Of a stretch of DNA of 55,305 nucleotides, positions 29,430 to 37,583 are shown one piece after another. Made by a program: the position numbers and the translations under genes. The stretch spans positions 1 to 55,305 of the forward strand of contig JAODBH010000251.1 of the NCBI GenBank assembly GCA_025463865.1, in the 5' to 3' direction. Within the stretch, counting starts at the first letter, position 1, and each line of letters begins with the position of its first letter. Below the pieces are notes generated by a model. The model was given only the letters and a program-made list of their open reading frames with translations, had not been told where the DNA came from and searched no databases. This DNA is from Actinomycetes bacterium. Its GTDB lineage: Bacteria > Actinomycetota > Acidimicrobiia > IMCC26256 > Chersky-534.

Positions 29430-30590
29430 CTACCCGGCGCCGGTCGGTGGCGCGAAGAGGTGGGTCCCGACCTGGCGGAGGGCCCCGAAGTCGTGAACGT
29501 CGCGGGCGAGGTAGGGGACGAAGGCGGTCGCGGCCGTCCCGATCCGGTTGCGGACCTGATCGATCTCGTGGCGCTCGTGGATGGCGACGGTCCGGAAGTC
29601 GGCGAGGTTCGCGTACGTCTGGGCCAGGCGGGCCCGAGCGGCCGCATCGCCCGGCGCGTCGTCGAGCGTCTTCACGCGCTCGCGCAGGCCCTCGGGCGAT
29701 GCGGTCCCGAAGCTGGGGTGGACCCGGTTCACCGCGAGCGCGGCGACCGAGAGTCCGGATTCCTGGAGCCGGTCGGCGAAGAACGCGGCCTCTTCGACGG
29801 CTTCGCGGCGGGCCGAGGTGACGAGCACGAATGCGGTCGTCGGGCCGGCGATCAGCCGCTGCACCGCGGCGGCGCGGTCGCGGAAGCCGGCTTCCATGCC
29901 CTCGAAGGCGCGGAAGAACGACACGACATCGTCGATCACCTCGGTACCGACCACCCGCGAGATGGTCCGCAGGAACGCCTGGACGGCGACGCCCGCCACC
30001 CGCACGATCGAGCGGGTCGGCATCATCAGGAGCCGGAAGATGCGGTTGTCGAGCAGGCGCAACAGTCGGGCGGGCGCGTCGAGGAAGTCGAGCGCGTGAC
30101 GCGTCGGCGGTGTGTCGACCACGATCAGGTCGTAGTCGCCGTCCTCGTGGAGCTCGTGCAGCTTCTCCATCGCCATGTACTCCTGCGTGCCGCCCAGGGC
30201 GCCCGAGACGTTGCGGTAGAAGCGGTTCTCGAGGATGCGCTCACCCTGGTCGGGCGTGGCGGCGTAGCGGGTGACCAGCGCGTCGAACGTGGTCTTGGAG
30301 TCGAGCATCAGCGCCGAGAGCCGCCCGTCGGGCGCGGCATCGTTCTCGGGGTCCCAGCGGTCGCGGTCGATCTCGTGCGCGGTGTCGGAGAGGGCCTCGA
30401 GGCCGAGGGTCTGGGCGAGCCGTTTCGCCGGATCGATCGTGACGACCACGGCGTTGCGCCCGCGCCGCGCACCTTCGATGGCGAGCACCGCGGCGGTGGT
30501 GGTCTTGCCCACCCCGCCGGTGCCGCAGCAGATGACGATGTGGGCACGCTCGATCACCGCGCCGAAGGAAGGCGCGGGCCCGAGCGTCAT
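29430..30590 (-). CDS. ArsA family anion-transporting ATPase (second of pair)
   Basis: CCGTGGVGKTTTAAVLAIEGARRGR; VVDTPPTRHALDFLDAPARLLRLLDNRIFRLLM. Confidence 0.92.
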   Translation of the reverse strand: MTLGPAPSFGAVIERAHIVICCGTGGVGKTTTAAVLAIEGARRGRNAVVVTIDPAKRLAQTLGLEALSDTAHEIDRDRWDPENDAAPDGRLSALMLDSKTTFDALVTRYAATPDQGERILENRFYRNVSGALGGTQEYMAMEKLHELHEDGDYDLIVVDTPPTRHALDFLDAPARLLRLLDNRIFRLLMMPTRSIVRVAGVAVQAFLRTISRVVGTEVIDDVVSFFRAFEGMEAGFRDRAAAVQRLIAGPTTAFVLVTSARREAVEEAAFFADRLQESGLSVAALAVNRVHPSFGTASPEGLRERVKTLDDAPGDAAARARLAQTYANLADFRTVAIHERHEIDQVRNRIGTAATAFVPYLARDVHDFGALRQVGTHLFAPPTGAG

Positions 30591-31549
30591 CGGGCCGTGA
30601 GGGCCGGCAACGCCCCGACGCCCCGCTCGAACGCCCCCGTGAGGGTGTCGATCTCCGCCGGGCCGATGTCGGCGGTGAAGAGGTACGGCAGCTGGATCTG
30701 CGGGAGCGGGAGGCGCTCCGCGAGGCGCCGGACCTGAGCGATCTGGATCTCGGCGCGTGAGTCCCTGAAGGTGGCCGCGGCCGCGAGGTCAGCCGCCTCG
30801 ATGTCACCCACGAACCGTTCGGCCGCGGTGGCGTCGGCCAGCACCCGGTCGGGCGTGAGCGGCGGGTCGAAGGGGTCGGCCTGGTACATGGCGTTCACCA
30901 CGACGGGGCCGAGCGCGACCCCGGCGAGGTCCTCGATCGAGAACGCGGTCTCGACCAGCTCGTTGACCGGCGTCTCCTCGGGCAGCGTCACCAGGAGGAC
31001 CTGGCACCGCTCCGGATCGGTCAGCAGCTCCACGACCTCTTGGGCCTGCTTGCGGATCGGACCGACCCGCACCGCGTCGAGCAGTCCGCGGGCCGAGAGG
31101 AGGAACGAGATCGCGTGGCCCGCCGCGGGCGCGTCGACGATCAACAGGTCGGCGACGCCGGCGCGTTCCAGCTGCTTCACCTTGCCGAGCACGAGGATGT
31201 CCTGCATCCCCGGTACCGCGGTCGCGACGACGTCGAGCGCGCCCGAGCTCACCAGCCGCTTCGAGATGCGCCGCAGCCCGTGATCGCGGAGGTAGTCGAG
31301 CAGGGCCTGATCGGCCGTGAGCGTGCGACCGCGGATCCCCGGTGCGAGGTCGGATTCCTCGTACGTGAGCGGCGGCTTCCCGAACGCGGCGGCGAGCCCC
31401 GATTTGCCCTCGATCTCGAGGACCAGCACGCTGCGACCCGCCCGGCTCGCGGCGAGTGCCATCGTTGCCGTCACCGTCGTCTTGCCGACCCCACCCTTGC
31501 CCGCGACGATGACCACCCGTGAGGTGGAGCAGAACCGCTCAAGCTCCAT
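30587..31549 (-). CDS. ArsA family anion-transporting ATPase (first of pair)
   Basis: VIVAGKGGVGKTTVTATMALAASRAGR; LLIVDAPAAGHAISFLLSARGLLDAV; 4-nt overlap with the next gene. Confidence 0.92.
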   Translation of the reverse strand: MELERFCSTSRVVIVAGKGGVGKTTVTATMALAASRAGRSVLVLEIEGKSGLAAAFGKPPLTYEESDLAPGIRGRTLTADQALLDYLRDHGLRRISKRLVSSGALDVVATAVPGMQDILVLGKVKQLERAGVADLLIVDAPAAGHAISFLLSARGLLDAVRVGPIRKQAQEVVELLTDPERCQVLLVTLPEETPVNELVETAFSIEDLAGVALGPVVVNAMYQADPFDPPLTPDRVLADATAAERFVGDIEAADLAAAATFRDSRAEIQIAQVRRLAERLPLPQIQLPYLFTADIGPAEIDTLTGAFERGVGALPALTAR

Positions 31550-31571
31550 CCTCCGATGCTACGGGAGCCCG

Positions 31572-32990
31572 ATGCCTCGCCCCTACCGGCGGTTCCGCCG
31601 ACCGGTTGCCATGTTCGTGCTCTGCATCGCCGCGCTCGTCCTCGCGGTGGATGTCGGCGCGCCCGCCTTCGCGTCGTCGGCTGCCGTTCAACCCCCAGCT
31701 GGTCGGCGGGGCATCGGCGTGCTGCAGGTCGAAGGCCTGATCGACCCGCCCAACGCGTCGCTCATCCTCGGTGCGATCCGCGACGCGAACCGGGCCGGTT
31801 CGACCCTCCTCATCCTGCAGGTCGACTCGAGCGGGGCGGTCGACGTGGATTCCGCCAAGCTCGTCGCTGCGGTCCGCGACTCCAAGGTGCCGGTGGCGGT
31901 GTGGGTCGGACCATCGGGTGCGCACGCCCGCGGCCTCGCGGCCGCGCTGCTGGCCGTTGCCCCGGTCGCCTCGGCCTCCAACGGCTCGAGCGTCGGCCCG
32001 CTGCGTCCCCTCCGCCTCGACCGGCCCGACGACAAATCGGTCGTGAAGGGGCGTGTGCTCGCCGACGGCCGCCGGCGCGCGCTCGCGCTCAAGACCTATG
32101 GCGCCACGTACGCGAAGCAGGCCGGGGTCGTCGACTCGGTGGAGCCGACGATCGGTGAGTTCATCGTCTCGCTCAACAACAAGACCGTGGACGGGCACAA
32201 GCTGTCGACCGCGCGCGTCGTCGGGACCGGTCAGGGTCGTCGACTGGAACCGAACCAGCAGGTCAACTTCGGACGGCTCTCGTTGCCCGACCAGGCGTTG
32301 CACACCCTGATCCGGCCGAGCGTCGCCTACTTCCTGTTCGTCGTCGGCCTCGCCCTGATCGTCTTCGAGTTCTTCACCGTGGGCGTGGGCCTCGCCGGCG
32401 CCACGGGCGCGCTGGCCGTGGTCGGCGCGTTCACCGGCCTCTCCCACCTTCCGGTGCAGTGGTGGGCCTTGGGGCTGCTCGTGGTGGCGATCCTCGGATT
32501 CACGATCGACGTGCAGGCCGGTGGTCTCGGACCGTGGACGTTCCTCGGTGGTGCCGCGCTCGTCGCCGGCTCGCTCTTGCTCTACGGAGGTTCGTCGCGT
32601 CTCGATCCCGCGTGGTGGATCATCGCGCTCGTCGTCGTGGGGACCGTGGTGTTCATGCTCGGCGCGATGACCGCGGTGATCCGGGCCCGTTTCTCGACGC
32701 CCACGATCGGCCGCGAGGGAATGGTCGGCGAGCTCGGTGACGCCGAGGTCGACGTCGCACCCGACGGAGTCGTCACCATCCGGGGCTCGCGGTGGCAGGC
32801 GCGGACGAACCGCGCGACGCCCATCCGGGCCGGTGACCGCGTGCGGGTCGTCGAGGTGGCGGGCTTCGTGCTCGAGGTCGAGCCCGAGGAGGGTGGCGCC
32901 AAGGACTACCGGGATCGCGGGCCCCGCACCGCCGCCGACGGAGGGTCCGACGACGGCGAGGGCGAGGCCCCAGGCGGGCTGCCGAGCTGA
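31572..32990 (+). CDS. NfeD family protein with degenerate ClpP-like protease domain
   Basis: GVLQVEGLIDPPNASLILGAIRDANRAGSTLLILQVDSSGAV; TM cluster; C-terminal OB-fold GREGMVGELGDAEVDVAPDGVVTIRGSRWQART. Confidence 0.85.
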   Translation: MPRPYRRFRRPVAMFVLCIAALVLAVDVGAPAFASSAAVQPPAGRRGIGVLQVEGLIDPPNASLILGAIRDANRAGSTLLILQVDSSGAVDVDSAKLVAAVRDSKVPVAVWVGPSGAHARGLAAALLAVAPVASASNGSSVGPLRPLRLDRPDDKSVVKGRVLADGRRRALALKTYGATYAKQAGVVDSVEPTIGEFIVSLNNKTVDGHKLSTARVVGTGQGRRLEPNQQVNFGRLSLPDQALHTLIRPSVAYFLFVVGLALIVFEFFTVGVGLAGATGALAVVGAFTGLSHLPVQWWALGLLVVAILGFTIDVQAGGLGPWTFLGGAALVAGSLLLYGGSSRLDPAWWIIALVVVGTVVFMLGAMTAVIRARFSTPTIGREGMVGELGDAEVDVAPDGVVTIRGSRWQARTNRATPIRAGDRVRVVEVAGFVLEVEPEEGGAKDYRDRGPRTAADGGSDDGEGEAPGGLPS

Positions 32991-33101
32991 AGTCACCCAC
33001 AGTGAGTCCTCGTCACCGGCCCTTGTGAGATCGCGGGGCCAGCCGATACGGTCCCGAAAGCCGACGCTCAAGCCGGGCGGAGTCGGCCGAGGGGGTTCCA
33101 G

Positions 33102-33377
33102 ATGGCGGTCCGAAGGCCCGAACGGAGAATCCGGGAGCGCTGGCAAACCGATGCCGCGTGCCGTGGCCCGGAGGCTTCGGTCTTCTTCCCGCCGACGTTC
33201 CCCGAGCGCCGCGACGACCGTGAGGTCCGCGAGCGGCAGGCCAAGATGATCTGCGCGTCGTGTCCCGTACGGCTCGACTGCCTCGAGCACGCGGTGAACA
33301 TCCGTGAGCAGCACGGCATCTGGGGCGGCCTCAACGAGAACGAGCGGCGCCCCCTGATGGAGTCGCGCGCAGGCTGA
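33102..33377 (+). CDS. WhiB family transcriptional regulator
   Basis: Four-Cys set DAAC...MICASCPVRLDCLEHA; GIWGGLNENERR turn. Confidence 0.96.
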   Translation: MAVRRPERRIRERWQTDAACRGPEASVFFPPTFPERRDDREVRERQAKMICASCPVRLDCLEHAVNIREQHGIWGGLNENERRPLMESRAG

Positions 33378-33429
33378 ACCCGCACCGACCCCGGTACCGG
33401 GTCCAATCCTGACCCCGTAGAATCCCGGG

Positions 33430-33456
33430 ATGACGCCGCCCCGCACGTCCGCCTGA
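33430..33456 (+). CDS. Possible leaderless 8-aa upstream ORF (MTPPRTSA) joined TGATG to the MBL gene
   Basis: TAGAAT(33418-33423)-N6-ATG; stop TGA overlaps the A of the next ATG. Confidence 0.35.
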   Translation: MTPPRTSA

Positions 33457-34277
33457 TGGCCGACATGACTCCGGGCGTGCCGAGCGCCCTCTCCCCGCTC
33501 GTTCGGCGCATCGTCGGCCCGAATCCGGGCCCGATGACCGGACCGGGCACCAACACCTACCTCGTCGGCATCGACGAGGTCGCGGTGATCGATCCCGGCG
33601 TCGACGACGCCGCGCACGTGGAGTCGATCGTCGGGGCCTCCATGCGCGAGCGCATCCGTTGGGTGCTCCTCACCCACTTGCACCCGGACCACTTTCCCGC
33701 CGCCGAGCGGCTCGTGGCCGCGACGGGTGCTGAGGTGCTCGCCGGGTCGAGTCGCGAGCCCGGGCTCAAGGTCGACCGGGTGATCGGCGAAGGCGACATC
33801 GTCGACGGCACCGAGTTCGGGCTCGAGGTCATCGCCACCCCGGGGCACGCGCCCGACCACCTGTGCTTCCTGCTCGAGGAGGAGCGACTGCTGTTCACCG
33901 GCGACACGGTGCTGCAGGGCACGACCAGCGTGATCCACCCACCGCGCGGCGACCTGGCCGTGTACCTGACGACGCTCGAGCGGTTGCGCAAGCTGCGGCT
34001 GTCGCGTATCGCCCCGGGACACGGCGATGTCATCGAAGACCCGCGTGGCGCGATCACCGAGTACCTCGAGCACCGCGCGAAGCGCGAACGCGAGCTGCTC
34101 GACGCCCTCGGCGGCGGTCCGCACACCGTCAAGGCCCTCGTGAAGGTGATCTACCCCGAGATCAGCGAGGAGCTGCGCGAGGTGGCCGGCTGGCAGACCT
34201 ACGCGACGCTGATCAAGCTGCGGACCGAGGGCAAGGTGCAAGGACGCGACTCGCGTTCGTCCTGGTCCCTCACCTGA
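33456..34277 (+). CDS. MBL-fold metallo-hydrolase
   Basis: GTNTYLVG; LLTHLHPDHFPAAERL; TPGHAPDHLCF; LLFTGDTVLQG; PGHGDVIEDP. Confidence 0.95.
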   Translation: MADMTPGVPSALSPLVRRIVGPNPGPMTGPGTNTYLVGIDEVAVIDPGVDDAAHVESIVGASMRERIRWVLLTHLHPDHFPAAERLVAATGAEVLAGSSREPGLKVDRVIGEGDIVDGTEFGLEVIATPGHAPDHLCFLLEEERLLFTGDTVLQGTTSVIHPPRGDLAVYLTTLERLRKLRLSRIAPGHGDVIEDPRGAITEYLEHRAKRERELLDALGGGPHTVKALVKVIYPEISEELREVAGWQTYATLIKLRTEGKVQGRDSRSSWSLT

Positions 34278-34298
34278 GCGGCGCCGTGCTGGACGGGG

Positions 34299-35537
34299 CT
34301 ACTCGGTGGTGGCGGCCTTGGTGATCAGCTCGAACATCCGAGCGGTGCAACCGGCCATCTCCACCGGCGGGAGCAGCTCGTCCACGATGCGCCGGGCGAT
34401 GGCCCGGAACTCCAGGGCCGCCGGGCTGTCGGGCGCGCCGAGCACCACGGGATTGCCGGCGTCGCCGCCCGCCGAGACCGCGGTCTCGATCGGGATCGCG
34501 CCGACGAGCGGGGCACCGATCGACGCCGCGAGCGCGGCGCCGCCGCCGGAACCGAAGATCGGGTGGCGGGAGCCGTCGGGAGCGACGAAGGCCGACATGT
34601 TCTCGACCACGCCGACGACCTTCATGTAGGAACGGCGGGCCATGTCGGCCACCCGCACCGCCACCTTCTGGGCCGCGAGCGCCGGCGTCGTCACCACGAG
34701 CATCTCGGCGCGTGGGATGAGACGGCTGAGCGCCATCTGGATGTCGCCGGTGCCGGGGGGCATGTCGATGAGGAGGTAGTCCATCGGGCCCCAGCGCACG
34801 TCGGTCAGGAACTGCTCGACCGCCTTGGCGAGGATCAGGCCCCGCCACATGAGCGCGGTGCCTTCGTCGTCGACGAGGAAGCCCATCGAGACCACCTTGA
34901 CCGTGCCCGAGGGGCCGCCCGGCTCGTCGCGGTTGGGCACGGTGATCGCGTTCGGGGTGATCTTGCGGTCCTCGCCGGTGAGACGTCCCTCGGCCCCGAG
35001 CATCCGCGGCACGGAGAATCCCCAGATGTCGGCGTCGAGGACGCCGACGGTGCGGCCCTGTGCGGCGAGCGCCATCGCGAGGTTCACCGTGACCGACGAC
35101 TTGCCCACACCGCCTTTGCCGCTCGCGATCGCGAGCACCCGGGTGGTGGCCGGCACCTCGGTGTCGGGCGCGGACTCGCGGGCGAGCCAGCGAGCCTTCT
35201 GCATGAGCGACGACTTCTCCGCCGGGGTCATCTCGCCGTACTCGACCCGGACGGACGTGACGCCGGTCAGACCGCGGACCTTCGACTGGACGTCGGCCTT
35301 GATCTGGCCCCGGAGCGGGCAGCCGGCGGTCGTGAGCGCCACCTTGACCGTGACGTCGCCGTCGAGGCCGACCATGACGTCGCGGACCATCCCGAGCTCG
35401 ACGATGTTGGCCTGGAGCTCGGGATCCATGACGCCCTCGAGCATGCGCAGGACGTCGGACTCGGCGGGCGGGGGACCCGGGACGCCCTCGTGCACGGGTG
35501 CACCGGGGTCATTGGAGTCGGGACGGGTGCTGGGCAT
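34299..35537 (-). CDS. Mrp/NBP35 family Fe-S carrier ATPase with N-terminal MIP18/DUF59 domain
   Basis: VLRMLEGVMDPELQANIVELGMVRD; VLAIASGKGGVGKSSVTVNLAMALAAQGRTVGVLDADIWGFSVPRMLG; LIDMPPGTGDIQMALSR. Confidence 0.96.
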   Translation of the reverse strand: MPSTRPDSNDPGAPVHEGVPGPPPAESDVLRMLEGVMDPELQANIVELGMVRDVMVGLDGDVTVKVALTTAGCPLRGQIKADVQSKVRGLTGVTSVRVEYGEMTPAEKSSLMQKARWLARESAPDTEVPATTRVLAIASGKGGVGKSSVTVNLAMALAAQGRTVGVLDADIWGFSVPRMLGAEGRLTGEDRKITPNAITVPNRDEPGGPSGTVKVVSMGFLVDDEGTALMWRGLILAKAVEQFLTDVRWGPMDYLLIDMPPGTGDIQMALSRLIPRAEMLVVTTPALAAQKVAVRVADMARRSYMKVVGVVENMSAFVAPDGSRHPIFGSGGGAALAASIGAPLVGAIPIETAVSAGGDAGNPVVLGAPDSPAALEFRAIARRIVDELLPPVEMAGCTARMFELITKAATTE

Positions 35538-35615
35538 CGGATCCTCGGGGCGGGGACCGCTATAAACACAGTCAATGTTGAAAATATGCCCCTCCACCGG
35601 TACGGTCAAGGCGCG

Positions 35616-36281
35616 ATGGAGCTGCTCCCGGTGTTGAAGGCGCTCGGCGACGAGACTCGGTACGCCATGTACGAGGAGCTCGCGACGTCCCCGCAGGCGC
35701 TCTCGGCGCAGGAGCTCGCCGACCGCCTCGGCCTCCACGCCAACACGGTGCGCCTCCACCTCGAGCGCCTGCGTGAAGCCGGCCTCGTCGACGTCGAAGC
35801 TGTGCACCGCGGCACCGTCGGGCGTCCACAGCACCTCTACTTCCTCGCGCCGGGCGCGCCGGGCCTCGGCTTCGACCCGCCCGCGCACGCCCTTCTCGCC
35901 GGCTTGCTGGCCGCGATGGCCGAGACCCTGGGCGCCAGCGGTGACGACGCGGTCGAGACCGGCCGGGCCTGGGGTGTCGACGCCGGCAAGCGCAGTCGCA
36001 GCCGCTCCTCACTCGCCGCGCTCACGACCGAGCTCCACCGACTCGGCTTCGAACCCGCCTTCGAGGTGGAGGGCGCCGACGGCTCCGACGGCGAGGCCGT
36101 CCGACTCGACTTCTTGCACTGCCCGTTCCGCGAGCTGGCCGAGGCCTACCCCGATCTCGTGTGCAAGCTGCACCGCGGAATCTGCGAAGGCGTCGTGCAT
36201 CAGGTGGGCGGCGGAAATGTCGAAGCCTTCGCGACGTTGTACGACCCCGACCCGTGCCACGTCACCGTGGCCGTCGGGTAG
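35616..36281 (+). CDS. SufR-like HTH regulator with C-terminal Cys cluster
   Basis: LKALGDETRYAMYEELATSPQALSAQELADRLGLHANTVRLHLERLREAGLV; HCPFRELAEAYPDLVCKLHRGICEGV...DPCHVTV. Confidence 0.85.
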   Translation: MELLPVLKALGDETRYAMYEELATSPQALSAQELADRLGLHANTVRLHLERLREAGLVDVEAVHRGTVGRPQHLYFLAPGAPGLGFDPPAHALLAGLLAAMAETLGASGDDAVETGRAWGVDAGKRSRSRSSLAALTTELHRLGFEPAFEVEGADGSDGEAVRLDFLHCPFRELAEAYPDLVCKLHRGICEGVVHQVGGGNVEAFATLYDPDPCHVTVAVG

Positions 36282-36318
36282 CCTGTACCCGAAGACCCGT
36301 GCCCGTGGAGGGACCCCC

Positions 36319-36639
36319 ATGATCGCAATCACCGACACCGCCAGCGTGAAGGTCAAGGAGCTCATCGAGGCCGAAGGCAACGAAGCGCTGTTCCTGCGCG
36401 TCGCGGTCCGCCCCGGTGGCTGCTCCGGGCTGAGCTACGAGATGTTCTTCGACTCGGAGATCGCCGACGACGACGTCGCGGCCGAGTACCAGGGCGTGCG
36501 GGTGGTCACCGACCCGGCCAGCTTCCAATACCTGGACGGCGCCTCGCTCGACTACAAGGACGGGCTCCAGGGCGCCGGCTTCACCATCAACAACCCCAAT
36601 GCCACCCGCACCTGCGGCTGCGGCAGCTCGTTCAGCTAA
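36319..36639 (+). CDS. A-type Fe-S carrier (ErpA/HesB family)
   Basis: VAVRPGGCSGLSYEMFFD...NPNATRTCGCGSSF. Confidence 0.96.
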   Translation: MIAITDTASVKVKELIEAEGNEALFLRVAVRPGGCSGLSYEMFFDSEIADDDVAAEYQGVRVVTDPASFQYLDGASLDYKDGLQGAGFTINNPNATRTCGCGSSFS

Positions 36640-36672
36640 CCGCGCCCACAGCGCGCCTGCGTGGCTACGCAG

Positions 36673-36700
36673 CGAAGCCCCGTCTGCTGGCGGGGCTTCG
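36673..36700. terminator. Stem-loop between convergent genes
   Basis: CGAAGCCCCG-TCTGCTGG-CGGGGCTTCG perfect 10-bp stem. Confidence 0.75.
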
Positions 36701-36705
36701 TCGCG

Positions 36706-37554
36706 TCACGCGGTCAGTGCCGTCAGGAGGTTTCTGATCTCCCCGCGGTCGAAGGCGCCGTCGAGGCGGGAGATGATCTTTCCGGCGGGGTCGATGCCGA
36801 AGAGCCAGGGTTCGCTCTCCAAGCCCCAGGCGTTGACGGTGGGTGAGAGGTCGGCGCCTTCGGGGGCCTTGTAGATCTCGACGTGCACGATCGTCGCTTT
36901 GTCGGCGAACGCCGGCACTTCCTGCAGCATGAGGTCGAGCACGGGTCCGCAGTAGCGGCTCTGGCACCGGGCGGGCGTGGCGAAGAGCGCGGCGACCGGC
37001 TTGCCCTTGCCGATCACGTCGGCGAGCGACACGGTGTGCAGCGAGCACACGCCCTGGGAACGGGTGCAGATGGGATCCACCCCGAGCGGCTGGGCGACGG
37101 TGGGTGACGCGTCGGTCGGCGCCATGTCGCCGACGACCGGGACCACCGACTTCTTCGTCACCTCGAACGGCAGCCGCATCTTCTGGCCCTTGACCGTGAT
37201 CGTGGCGTCCCAGATGCCGGCTTCGGTGAAGGGGATGTCGGCGGTGTAGATGCCGCGGCCCTTGGGCAGGCCCTGGGCCTGGAGGACGACCTCGCTGGGA
37301 GTGAAGGACGTCTTGGGGCCCTTCAAGGTCATGGTCGCGGGCGGGCCGGAGCCGAAGCTCTGCCCCTTGGTCAGCGCGAACGCGAAGCGCTGGGGCGTCT
37401 CGCTCAGGTACAGGTCGCTCGAGACACGCGCCGCGTTGTAGGAGTCGTTGAGCGAGACCCCGTTGCTCCCACCGCTCGAGCTGCACGCGGCGAGGAGCAA
37501 TGCGCCCCCCGACGCGGCGAGGAACGCACGGCGTGAGAGCTCGGGTCCGGACAC
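36706..37554 (-). CDS. Thioredoxin-like/redoxin lipoprotein with Tat-like signal
   Basis: SRRAFLAASGGALLLAAC lipobox; FATPARCQSRYCGPVLDLM; VHVEIYKAPEG. Confidence 0.78.
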   Translation of the reverse strand: MSGPELSRRAFLAASGGALLLAACSSSGGSNGVSLNDSYNAARVSSDLYLSETPQRFAFALTKGQSFGSGPPATMTLKGPKTSFTPSEVVLQAQGLPKGRGIYTADIPFTEAGIWDATITVKGQKMRLPFEVTKKSVVPVVGDMAPTDASPTVAQPLGVDPICTRSQGVCSLHTVSLADVIGKGKPVAALFATPARCQSRYCGPVLDLMLQEVPAFADKATIVHVEIYKAPEGADLSPTVNAWGLESEPWLFGIDPAGKIISRLDGAFDRGEIRNLLTALTA

Positions 37555-37583
37555 GACCCGTATCCTGCCCGACGGAGGTAACC

